From: Panonychus citri
Lineage: Eukaryota > Arthropoda > Arachnida > Trombidiformes > Tetranychidae
Reading direction: 5' to 3'
DNA: 64,000 nucleotides
Assembly (NCBI RefSeq): GCF_014898815.1
Contig: NW_026515543.1
Coordinates: forward strand, 4,340,001-4,404,000
The translations under genes were made by a program, and so were the position numbers. The notes beneath the pieces are model-generated. The model had not been told where the DNA came from. It searched no databases and saw only the letters and a program-made list of their open reading frames with translations. Shown here one piece after another: positions 25,701 to 35,868 of the stretch. How positions within the stretch are numbered: position 1 is the first letter of the stretch; every line of letters begins with the position of its first letter.

Positions 25701-28700
25701 TGAAAATGCAATCATGCTGAAACGATTTAATCGTTACCCACTGATCATTGATCCATCCGGACAAGCAACTAAATTCCTGCTCAATGAGTTTTCCAACAAG
25801 AAGATTACCAAGACAAGTTTCTTGGACGATTCGTTCCGTAAAAACTTAGAGTCTGCTCTTCGTTTTGGTAATCCATTGTTAGTTCAAGATGTTGAAAACT
25901 ACGATCCTATTCTCAATCCAGTTCTTAATCGTGAAGTACGTAAAACTGGTGGTCGAGTGTTGATAACTTTAGGAGATCAAGATATTGATCTTTCACCATC
26001 TTTCTCTATTTTCCTCTCGACTCGAGACCCAACCGTTGAATTTTCACCTGATCTCTGTTCTCGAGTTACATTTGTCAACTTTACCGTCACCCGGTCCAGT
26101 TTGCAGAGTCAATGTCTAAACCAAGTCTTGAAAGCGGAAAGACCAGACATTGATGAGAAACGTTCCGATCTATTAAAACTTCAAGGTGAATTTCATGTTA
26201 AATTACGACAACTTGAGAAATCGCTTCTTCAAGCTCTCAATGATGCCAAAGGTCGGATTCTTGACGATGATAATGTTATTGGTACATTAGAAAAACTTAA
26301 GAATGAAGCTGCCGATATCTTCCGTAAAGTCGAGGAAACGGACAAAGTAATGGCCGAAGTGGACGCTGTGTCTCAACAATACATGCCACTGTCTCATGCA
26401 TGTAGTTCAATTTACTTCACTCTCGAAGGTCTCAACCAAGTGCACTTCCTTTATCAATACTCACTACAATTTTTCCTGGACATTTACAGTGACGTTTTAC
26501 TTCGTAATCCTCACCTCGAAGGTGTTAACGAACCAAACGCTCGACTTTCTATTGTAACCAAAGATCTTTTTGAGGTAAGTTAAATAATTCAATTTCTTAT
26601 AAAATTTCTTATTAATCAACATCTATTGTCTCCTTTTCGAACTCACTCAGAATGTTTACCGACGTGTGACTCGAGGAATGCTTCATGACGATTGGATTGT
26701 TTTCGCTCTTTTATTATGTAAAATTCACCTTCGTGGTTTCTCAGCGTAAGTTGAACACATAATTTTAAACTGATTCATTTTTCTTTATTAATCAATTTTT
26801 TTATTTCTCTCTTTAGTGAGCCCAACTTTGAAAATGAATTTGATCATTTCTTACGAGGTAAAGAAGGTATTTTACCTGGACAACCAACAGTGTCGTCATC
26901 TTTACTAAACACTGACCAACTAGAAAATGTGACCGCTCTCTCTAAGTTACCCGCTTTTAAAAGTATCCAGCAAAAGATTGATTCGTGTTCTAATTTGAAA
27001 GAATGGCTTGATACTACTGCCGCTGAGGAAAATGTCCCTCAATTGTGGGATGATGAGAAACTATTAACTTATGTTGGTATTGCAATGCACCAACTATTAA
27101 TAACCAAAGCTTTCCGACCAGATCGTGTTATTGCCATGGCACGAAAAGTGGTTGAGACAGTTTTAGGAGCTGCTTTCCTATCAGCTGCTGAAACTGAACT
27201 GGACATGACAAATATTGTACAGAAAGAGATTAAACCAACAAATCCTATTCTCATGTGTTACGTTCCTGGTTACGATGCTTCAGGAAGAGTTGAAGATCTA
27301 TCAGCTGAACTTGGAATTAAACCTGTTTCCATTGCTCTTGGTTCAGCGGAGGGTTTCAGCCGAGCTGAGAAAGCAATTAATTCAGCTTCCAAAAATGGTG
27401 GTTGGGTTATCTTGAAAAATGTCCATCTAGCTCCCCAATGGCTTGTACAGTTGGAGAAAAAATTACATACCCTTCTAGCTCATCCAGGATTCCGTCTATT
27501 TTTAACATTTGAAATTAATCCAAAAGTACCAGTCAACTTACTTCGCGCTGGTCGAATATTTGTCTTTGAACCACCACCGGGAATCAAGGCCAATCTACTA
27601 AGAACCTTTAACACCATTCCAGCTGAAAGAATGACCCGACTACCAGCAGAGCGATCTCGCCTTTACTTTTTACTCTCATGGTTCCATGCAATTGTGCAAG
27701 AGCGACTTCGATACTGTCCTCTTGGTTGGTCCAAAAAGTATGAATTCAACGAATCAGATCTTCGAGTAGCAAGTGATACATTAGATACTTGGATTGATTC
27801 AGTTGCTCTTAACCGCACCAACTTACCGCCTGAGAAGGTTCCTTGGGACGCTATCAGGACTCTTTTTGGTCAATGTATTTATGGTGGTAAAATTGATAAC
27901 GACTTCGATCAACGTTTATTAACATCTTTCTTGAACAAACTTTTCACATTTAAAAGTTTCGAGCCTGATTTTGGTCTAACAACTGCTTCCGGTCCTGACG
28001 GGAAACAGTCTTTGATAACTATGCCGGAAGGTAATGGTCGAGATCATTTCTTTGAGTGGGTTGAAAGTCTTCCGGAAAAACAAACACCCTCATGGCTTGG
28101 ACTACCTGATAATGCTGAGAGGGTACTTTTAACTAATCAAGGTGCTAATGTTGTCTCTAAATTATTGAAACTTCAATTAATTGAAGATGATGAAGATGTA
28201 GTTTATGTTAGTGAAAGTGAAACCAGTGAGGGTACACGACGAGTTAAACAATCTTCCGGTGACGGTCGACCTGCTTGGATGCGAACCCTTCTCAATTCAG
28301 CAACTAATTGGCTTCGATTATTACCAAATAATTTACAAACTCTCCATCGAACAGTTGAAAATATCAAAGATCCACTTTATCGTTACTTTGAACGTGAAGT
28401 TAACAGTGCATCTCGTTTGCTTGAAATTGTCCGACATGATTTGGATGATGTTCAGCTGATTTGTAAAGCAGCTAAAAAACAAACTAATCACCACCGTTTA
28501 ATGATCAGCGATTTAGCCAAAGGTGTAATTCCCAATCATTGGAGGAAATATACAGTCCCACAGGATACTACGGTTCTTCAATGGATTGCTGACTTCAGTG
28601 ATCGAGTTAAACAATTACAAAAGGTTTCCAATAGATGTACTTCAGGAGGAGCTTCCGTATTAAAGGTTTGTTATTGATTAATTTAATTAATTAACATCAT

Positions 28701-29360
28701 TTTTGTGACAAAAATTTTCCTTTCTACAACTATCATAGGGAATTAATGTTTGGCTCGGAGGTTTATTCAATCCTGAGGCTTATATCACAGCAACTAGACA
28801 ATATGTTGCTCAAGCAAATAATTGGTCACTTGAAGAGTTATACTTGGAAGTGGAAATTGCTGATTCGGACAATCAAAATATAGTAATGGATGAATGTAGT
28901 TTTGGTGTAACAGGTAATTAATTAGATTGCTGTTTAATGCTATGCTTTTGCTTGTATGATTGAATATAAATACTCACTCAATTTTTTTTCTCTCAATTTG
29001 GTTAACAGGATTGAAATTACAAGGAGCAAAAACAACTAAAAATAAACTTTATTTAACTTCGGCAATAATGACAGATTCACCATTAACCCGTCTCAGATGG
29101 AGCAGGTAAACTAATTGTTTTTTGGCTCTACGAATGATCAATATTATTTCAATCTAATTAACAAAATCTTTCTCTTTTATTTAACTTACAGAGTCGATAA
29201 AGGAACTGGAATCAAAGGATGTAAAGTTACCTTACCTGTTTATCTTAATCTCAATCGATCTGTTATTTTGTTCACTGTAGACCTTGAAGCTGGACCTAAT
29301 CATGATGAATTTTCTTTCTATGAAAGAGGAGTTGCCTTTATCAGCTCTTCCCTTGGTTAA
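13784..29360 (+). CDS. DYNC1H1: Cytoplasmic dynein 1 heavy chain
   Basis: The minus-end-directed microtubule motor heavy chain. Coding exons: 13784-14075, 14245-14515, 14655-23963, 24030-24117, one of two alternatives (24383-24578 or 24678-24873), 25059-26574, 26651-26745, 26817-28665, 28739-28913, 29009-29105, 29192-29360; about 4,685 residues against 4,646 in human. The N-terminal tail carries the dimerisation and intermediate-chain regions ([20 protein letters not shown]). Four P-loops are intact: GPAGTGKTES (AAA1, nt 19857), GPSGSGKST (AAA2, 20814), GPPGSGKTM (AAA3, 21951), GVSGAGKTT (AAA4, 22977). The coiled-coil stalk and microtubule-binding tip lie around 23700-25250, and the C-terminal domain ends FYERGVAFISSSLG. 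The Gly-rich N-terminus resembles vertebrate DYNC1H1. Identity throughout marks dynein 1, not axonemal or dynein 2. One base appears missing at 18022-18026 (see finding), splitting the giant exon into two frames. Confidence 0.97.
24383..24578 (+). other. DYNC1H1: Dynein heavy chain alternative exon A (microtubule-binding domain)
   Basis: 196-nt exon between an ACGTAG acceptor and an AAC|GTAAGA donor. Encodes 66 residues from AVQSIKKQNLVEV through PPPPVKMALESICLLLGEST to NFHTDNIT: the end of stalk helix CC1, the microtubule-contacting first helix and the following loop and helices. Keeps the GEST-x-DW loop found in most dynein 1 chains. Shares 44 of 66 residues with exon B by direct comparison. 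Begins after one base of a split codon and leaves two bases, the same phase as exon B. Confidence 0.88.
24678..24873 (+). other. DYNC1H1: Dynein heavy chain alternative exon B (microtubule-binding domain)
   Basis: 196-nt exon between a GAGTAG acceptor and a TTGC|GTAAGA donor, 99 bp after exon A. Encodes AVKGIKRQHLVEVRSMSNPP, then ILVKMALESICLLLNEQVLDW and KFNTEGIA. Closer to the general dynein 1 sequence in the QHLVEVRS part but with a changed loop (NEQVLDW in place of GEST-x-DW). Joining A to B reads into TAA within five codons, so only one of the two can be used per productive mRNA. Confidence 0.88.
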
Positions 29361-29966
29361 TTGTATCATCAATTTCTAATTATTCTTATCCTATCTCTCT
29401 TCCACCTTCCATCTTTCTCCTTTTTCATCCATTTTTTTACTCCTTCAAAGAGTGAAAACTAAAACCAAAAGCCATTTTAGGAAACTAAAGCAAAGCAAGA
29501 GAAAAGCTTCTCATCTTGTAAAGTTAATTAGTTGATCATCTTTTTCACAATTTACTTTTATCACTTTTTCACACACTCTCTTGGTCTTTACATCTTCAAC
29601 TACCTCCCACCACCCACTTTACCTCCCACTCTCTCTCTCTCTCTTTCTATGTCATTCTCCCATTTTCTGCTTCTCTATTTATAAAACTACAGCAAAATTT
29701 AAAAAATGAATTCACAGGTGATAAAGGCTTTTTATTTTTGCCAATAATAATATTGTATTTGATTAAAAACAAACAATTAAGCATAAAAAAACAACAATCT
29801 TGTTAAAGTTAACCAAATATAAACAAATTGTTTGGTTAACTAAACACAAACTATGGACATAATAGTAATAATAATTTGGTTGCAATTATATATTTGAAAA
29901 CAAAAACAATATTAAACAATTTAAATAACATCAATGAAAAAAAGTATTTTAATCAATTTAAATCAA
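29361..29966. other. Convergent 3' spacer between dynein and the CAP gene
   Basis: 3' UTR sequence of both genes, pyrimidine-rich on the dynein side, with a short (CT)n run at 29629-29645. No other gene seen. Confidence 0.6.
29629..29645. repeat. (CT)n microsatellite
   Basis: About eight CT units in the dynein 3' flank. Confidence 0.9.
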
Positions 29967-30953
29967 TCAAAGTTCAACTTGACAGGTACACTTACAATTT
30001 TTACCAATTTGTGTTGGATGATGAACTTCATTAATTGTTTCATTAAACACCGATTGATCAATCGGCGGTTTAACATGATCAACAAATGAATTAAGATAAT
30101 TACCCGGTGGATTATAATTACAACAAATGAATAACCAATCGGATCCCTTAATTGCTGCAGCACCACAACCTAGTGAATCGGTTGATGACCAAACAATTTG
30201 AGTGAAATGATAAGTGTAAGGTGTAAATGATTCATCAGATGACCAATTAGAAACGTATTTGTATTCATCAAACCAAATTGAAACCACATCGGAACAATTA
30301 ACAATCGGTTTGGAAGCAATTAAAGGCCAAGCAGCTAAATTTTCACCATAAGATGAAGCCTCGTGAAGTAAATAAGATGTATCGTTGAGCGAGGCCAAAG
30401 TAGCGGCTCGAGCTTGAGCGAAGTTAATTATCTGTCCAACAATTAGAATGAATCGATTAGGTCAAAATTAATTACGAACAATTAACTTACATTATTATCA
30501 ATCTTCAACGGGCCAACTCCATGTCGAGACCTCAGTTGATTGTGAGCATTTAAACAATCACGATTAAATAATTCACTTGAATAATCAACTATTTCAATCG
30601 GTTTAATTGTTGTCTTTATTTCACTTGATTCAGTTGTTGTTGGTGATGGTGTTTCACTTAATTCAGTTGTCGTTAGATCATTAATTGTTTCAGTCAAATT
30701 GTAATCAGTTGTTGATTCAGATTCTTGAGTTTTAACTTCAACAATTAACTCTGTAGTTGTTGAAATTGTTGATGTTGACTCCAATTCTGATTCAGTTGTA
30801 ACTTTAATTGTTGTTGATTCTGAATAGGAAAAATAGAAGAACAATTTAATTAACACAATTAACTAAATCAGGTTGTCATCTATTACCTTGGGCTTTAATA
30901 TTACCGCTTAAAAGAGTTACAATTAGCGTAACAATTAACTGATTACGAAGCAT
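29967..30953 (-). CDS. Secreted CAP (venom allergen 5/CRISP-like) protein with Thr/Ser-rich N-terminal stalk
   Basis: Exons 30953-30887, 30819-30491 and 30431-29967, GT-AG and in phase, give 286 residues. Exon 1 is a signal peptide (MLRNQLIVTLIVTLLSG, cleavage near NIKA). Residues about 24-95 are Thr/Ser/Glu-rich, a likely O-glycosylated stalk. The CAP domain begins near residue 110 (DCLNAHNQLR) and contains YGENLA, HFTQIVWSS and YNPPGNY. The four conserved cavity residues of the family can be placed at His115, Glu162, Glu188 and His207. The Cys-rich C-tail ends CKCTCQVEL. CAP proteins are extracellular and many bind lipids; the specific role here is unknown. The name 'venom allergen' is a family label and does not imply toxicity. 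Nothing suggests a membrane anchor. Confidence 0.9.
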
Positions 30954-33900
30954 TTTAATCCAATACTTGGTTAATTTCAATTCCTATGTAACTGAACATA
31001 GACTGAACATTTCTGATTAATTTAGTTGCTTGATTACTAATTCACGTGAGTAAAATTTAATAGTAATTTAAATTTTAATTCTCTTCACAATTTAGCCATG
31101 ATTAAGGTAAAATGATAATAATAAAAAGCAATTGTAATGATTTACGAAACTTTCTAATTCGCAAAATTAACTTAAGATTAACTTGATGTTCCCACCGACC
31201 TTGTGTTGTCTTGTTAATCACAATTAAATCATAAACCAATGATTACAATATAGTTGATTAGTTGATTAACTGATTTTAGGTAAATTCCGTAAACAATTTA
31301 TTTCCACAACAATAAAATCATTAATAACAATCTTGAACAATTTAAATTAGAAAAGATTTTTAATTCTTAAAAAGTGAAAACTTATTAACCTCACAATCAG
31401 TAAATTATCATGATAATTTCAAATCAACAATGTAATCATTTGAATCTCATTTAATTGTGAATCATTAACTCTTAATTGTTATTTAATTGTTTCCAACATC
31501 GAGAAAAAGTTTTTCTAATCATTTTCATTACAATTAAATGATTTGACAAACGATTAAGTTAATCATGTTAACTAAACTAAACCAAATCAAACTTTATTGT
31601 TAATCATTACAATTAAGTGAAAGTAAATACGATCATCACAATCAATTTAATATGGTCCAAGTTTCAATTGTAACAATTTATTATTTTATTTAAATGTTCA
31701 CTAAAAAGTGTAACCAATTGATTAGCATTTGGATTGTCAACTTAAATGATTAACTTGATCATATTTGTTGACTAAAAGTGATTTATAAATTGTTACAGAT
31801 TAAGTTTTTGAATGAGAAATTTTTTTTCCAAAAAAATGATTACTTTTAAAAAGCAATTGATTATTTACAATTAGTTTAATTGAGATCAAAATTAATAAAT
31901 TAACTTGAAGCTAAAAACATTTAAATCATAATTGTCATTGAAATTCACTTTAAATTGTTACTGTAATTTAAATTGATTGCGGATAAAAAGAGACGAAAAT
32001 GATTTACAGCTGATTATTAATTTAATTTCTCAATAGTGATTTATCATTAGTTAGATTAATTTAACTGTTGATTGTAATGATGCCTTCGTCGTTTAATTAA
32101 CTCTCAAAGTAATAAGTTAATCATAATAATAAGAAATTAAGTTAAATCAAAATGTTAATTTTGTTTAAACTTCATTGAAGATTATCAGATATGATTAACT
32201 AATTGAGTTGATTAAAGTTATATTAGTGAATTGGTTAAATTCATAATTCACTTTGAGCCCTGAGGTTAAATTGTTACTGTTTGATTAACTGTATGATTAA
32301 AATAATAACATAAATGAATTAATGTTTAACTAAAATTGAAGAAGCTTCAATTTAGTAAAGATTAATTCAAATTGTTTTCCTATTCAATTTAGTTATTAGC
32401 AATTCTGATTAAACTGTTAGACAGTTAGTACAACAATTAAACTTGATTTGTTTGAATATCCTGTAAATTGACCTTCGAAAGATTAACAAGAGGAAACAAG
32501 GATTGATGATTAGTTAATTACAACAATTTATCCATTGGTCATCTTGGATAATTAATAACAAGTTTTTTCTTTACAAAAACAAATTGAATATGAATCTATT
32601 CAAGGTTAGAAACTATCAGATTAACATAACAACAATTCATCAGGTAAATCATCAATTTTTACTTCTAGAGATTAATAACTGATTGTTGGCTAATTGTAGA
32701 CAAATATTAAGTTAAGAAGGATGAAGATGATAATAATTTAGGTCCAATTGTATTTCACCTTTCAACAGTTTCTGATTACAGTTGAAAATAGGTGTTGGTT
32801 TCACCTTGGGAGTGATTTTCCTCCTCCTTGAGAAGAGGTCAGATCTTTTTTCCTTGGTCACTTTGAATAATAATAAACACGGATATTGATACTTTGGGTT
32901 ATGAAGACGAGATGAGAATGATAATAATACCATATTATTATATCCATTAGGATGGTTATTAGTAATTTAACCTGTCAACCTTATATTTACACTTTTCCTT
33001 CGAGATGAAAACCTAATGCAAGAGGTAAAAAAAAGGTGAAAAGTTAAAGGTAAAGGTAAAAATAATGAATATACATACTTAATATACACATAGACAAATA
33101 TTCATATTTGAAAAGTGTATAAGACAAATATTGAAATATGAAATTAAAAAGGTTGTACCTTTGGGTATGTGAGTAAATATTACCCTTAGGGGTTTTCGTA
33201 TTATCATCAGCATCATATTCATCTTGATTATCATCTTATAAGTATCGTCAGTCGACTTCACTTGACTTAACGATTTGGAAAAACATATGCTCTTGATGAG
33301 AAGAAATTTTTTACACCAAGTAACGTGTAGATAGTGATGATTATCGTTATGATTATGGGGATGAAGGTGTAGATGATTTTATGTTGATTTGTTGAAGAAA
33401 AGGCTTCTCTTTGTTGTTGCTTGGTAAACATGGATTCAAGTTTGTTTTTCCATTGTTGTTACTTGTGAAACCCCCACAGATAATTAGTGGTGTTCAATAT
33501 ATTGGCACCAAAACTCCTCTTTTCGTGTGTTTCACACCCACCAAGCATTTTCCTCTCTCATCTCCCCTCTTTCACCTTCGCCACCTTTTTCCTTTTACTT
33601 TTAGAGTATCATCATTATCATCATCAGCATCTCTCTCTCTCTCTCTCTCTCATCGTTATAATTACTATCAGCACAATCATAATAATCATGAGAGTATTTT
33701 ACCATCCAGTCCATCTATCTCTCTGTCCATCTCCTCGTTTCATGTTGGTTTCACATCTCAAACCTCAGAACCAAAAGTCATCTTGTTGTTGTTGTTTCTT
33801 GTTTGATCGTTTATCGTGATAATTTGTACTCCAGGTCACCAACTGTGTGTATAATACTTAACCAAATACTTTAAGACCTCTACTGAAGATGAGGATGAGG

Positions 33901-34303
33901 ATGAAAAACAGAAGAAACAAAAAAGAATTAAGATAAACCTTCAAAGAAAAAAAAACAAGACCAGATGCTTATTAAAAATAATTACGATACTTACCTAATG
34001 GGTGCTAACTGTTGTTACCCCAAAGTCAATCATTTTCAATCATGATCCTTGATTAGAGTAGCTAATTGTTTCCTTGTAGTACTTACCTTCACTCAGTTTT
34101 ATCTTCTTTAAAAATGATAGGAAAAATTTGACCGATTAAAAGATTAAACAAAAAGAGTGGAACAATTAAAATCAGATCAAAGTAAACAAATTTTAATCTT
34201 TTCTCAAGACAAAACAATTACATCACTTTTGTTGGCGCTTCTTCAAAGAGGCGCCACTTTTGTTTTCTTTTGTTTTCTAATCGATGAAATGAAAAATCGT
34301 CTT
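30954..34303. other. Gene-poor AT-rich tract left of the Merlin element
   Basis: No gene supported. 30.95-32.7 kb is featureless AT-rich sequence full of AATTGT/ACAATT words. 33.0-34.1 kb is richer in AGGTAA/TTACCT and pyrimidine tracts. A near-palindrome with TGGCGC/GCGCCA arms sits at about 34231-34255. ORFs at 33411-33819 (+) are Ser/Leu-rich translations of pyrimidine-rich repeats and are not called. Confidence 0.5.
33630..33650. repeat. (CT)n microsatellite
   Basis: Ten CT units after a run of TCA/TCATCA repeats. Confidence 0.9.
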
Positions 34304-34311
34304 TGGTTAAT
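34304..34311. repeat. Left target-site duplication of the Merlin element
   Basis: TGGTTAAT, immediately outside the left terminal inverted repeat; identical copy at 35861-35868. Confidence 0.9.
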
Positions 34312-34438
34312 GGTAACATCTTAGTTATGATCGCACTGGTGTGGCTTAATTATCCCTTTAAATTTTCATCCAATTGGAATTGATCACAATCTCTGTAAGT
34401 AAACACACAATTAATTATTAATTTAACTTGATCAAAAA
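34312..34438 (+). repeat. Left terminal inverted repeat of the Merlin element
   Basis: 127 bp, identical to the reverse complement of 35734-35860. Contains CTCTGTAAGTAAAC at about 34391-34404. Confidence 0.93.
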
Positions 34439-34527
34439 ATCACAATTTTAATAATTAGGAACTTGGAACAATTATGAAATTGAACATGTTGTTTGTGTTG
34501 ATGAGTAGGGTGTTGGTTAAACATTGA

Positions 34528-35517
34528 TTAAGGTTCAAAATTTGCATTATTAAACAATTCACTTCGGTACTGATTCGCAATATATTCAATCATTAAATTG
34601 AACCTTTCACCAGGATTTTTCCCATGAAAAAATCTTCGTCTAAATAGATAATCAATCAAATACTCAGATCTTTTTGAACCATTAGTTTGCTTTGGACTAC
34701 TTTCTTTTAGCCCTTTCCAGAGTCTTTCAATTGTTTGGGTGTGGATGGTTTTGTTGTGTGGATTAAGAAAATTTTTACTGTGATTTACAGTATAATGAAT
34801 ATAACCCAAATTTTTCAGGTTATTATATCCTCTCCACTCATCGGTAAATATTGTTGTACCTGTTTGAACTTTTCTTTGAATAATCTCGTCTAGTGTAGGC
34901 ATTTTTCTATTTGGGGCAATCTCAACAAAACAATGTCCAGTCTCTCTCTCGATACCACCAACAACCCAAACCTGCTTCGACTGATTAGCTAATAAACGAC
35001 CCTTTCGATACTTTCTTTTGAATAAAACTGATTCATCAATCTCAACGTGTCGATCTTCACCACCGATGATTTCACCAAGGTCGATAAGAACATCCAATGC
35101 AACCTCACGACAGAATTGAAAATAATCCACAATTGTATTCTTATTGAGATTAATATTCTCAAGTACTCGCTTATTCTTATCATGTCCACACCAAAGGAAA
35201 ACCACCTTGTAGAAATCAAGTAAATCTATCCGCATTTTCTCAAAACAAGTTCCTCTAGTTGGAGAAATATATTGTTTACATACACTACATCGGTACAAAT
35301 AGTTGAGTTTAGCGGTGGATCGAGGTGTTGGGTTTAAATAACCAAGACATTCATTGGTGAGAAAACAAAAGTACTGATTACGTTTAAGTGGTTTAAGGGG
35401 TAGAAGTTCAAAATGCTCGGCGAAATCAGTACCAGCAATACGACCATCATCACATTCTGTAATTGAACTCACAAAATTGAAAGCATTGAGAGAACTAAAG
35501 AAAAGGTTATCAAACAT
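34528..35517 (-). CDS. Merlin transposase (IS1595/ISXO2-like DDE domain)
   Basis: 329 residues from the ATG at 35517; the open frame extends slightly further to a TTG, which is less likely. An N-terminal zinc-ribbon-like part carries Cys77-x2-Cys80 (YRCSVCKQYISPTRGT). The catalytic core is DDE: Asp161 in HVEIDESVLFKRKY, Asp226 in IFTDEWRGYNNL and Glu264 in HTQTIERLWKGLKE, the spacing and motif text of the IS1595-like family. It cuts at the inverted repeats and rejoins the element to new DNA. No internal stop or frameshift, so it may be functional. Confidence 0.93.
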   Translation of the reverse strand: MFDNLFFSSLNAFNFVSSITECDDGRIAGTDFAEHFELLPLKPLKRNQYFCFLTNECLGYLNPTPRSTAKLNYLYRCSVCKQYISPTRGTCFEKMRIDLLDFYKVVFLWCGHDKNKRVLENINLNKNTIVDYFQFCREVALDVLIDLGEIIGGEDRHVEIDESVLFKRKYRKGRLLANQSKQVWVVGGIERETGHCFVEIAPNRKMPTLDEIIQRKVQTGTTIFTDEWRGYNNLKNLGYIHYTVNHSKNFLNPHNKTIHTQTIERLWKGLKESSPKQTNGSKRSEYLIDYLFRRRFFHGKNPGERFNLMIEYIANQYRSELFNNANFEP

Positions 35518-35576
35518 GTTGATCAAAATTAAAATGTTTATTGATTTCTAATTATTAATCTAATTTTGCTCTTCAT

Positions 35577-35654
35577 CAACATCATCTTCATCTTCATCTT
35601 CATCTTCATCTTCATCTTCATCTTCACCTTCATCTTCATCTTCATCTTCATCTT
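35577..35654. repeat. (CATCTT)n tract inside the Merlin element
   Basis: Imperfect hexamer repeat between the right inverted repeat and the transposase ORF. Read on the minus strand it is (GAAGAT)n, encoding an Asp/Glu run in a short frame that begins after a TGA and stops before the transposase ATG. It could be 5' UTR, intron or a decayed acidic N-terminal exon. Confidence 0.8.
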
Positions 35655-35733
35655 CTGGTTCTCAGTCAGTATTTTCATCATATTGTTCAATAGTATCCCA
35701 ATTAAAGAAATGATTTCTTGAATAGTCGATTGA

Positions 35734-35860
35734 TTTTTGATCAAGTTAAATTAATAATTAATTGTGTGTTTACTTACAGAGATTGTGATCAATTCCAATT
35801 GGATGAAAATTTAAAGGGATAATTAAGCCACACCAGTGCGATCATAACTAAGATGTTACC
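35734..35860 (-). repeat. Right terminal inverted repeat of the Merlin element
   Basis: 127 bp, perfect inverted copy of the left end. Probably carries the promoter of the minus-strand transposase gene (inference). Confidence 0.93.
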
Positions 35861-35868
35861 TGGTTAAT
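35861..35868. repeat. Right target-site duplication of the Merlin element
   Basis: TGGTTAAT, immediately outside the right terminal inverted repeat. Confidence 0.9.

Larger units (their letters stand above)
34312..35860 (-). mobile_element. Merlin-family DNA transposon, apparently intact
   Basis: A 1,549-bp element bounded by 127-bp terminal inverted repeats that are identical by direct comparison (34312-34438 and 35734-35860), with ends GGTAACATC. It is flanked on both sides by the 8-bp direct repeat TGGTTAAT (34304-34311 and 35861-35868), the size of target duplication expected for Merlin. It encodes one long transposase ORF on the minus strand. Perfect repeats and an uninterrupted transposase argue for recent insertion. 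Merlin is the eukaryotic relative of bacterial IS1016/IS1595 elements. Confidence 0.93.

Noticed and set aside
33411..33819. Two overlapping plus-strand ORFs of 110-131 codons
   Set aside because: They translate a pyrimidine-rich and (CT)n region into Ser/Leu/His runs; both frames are open because of composition.
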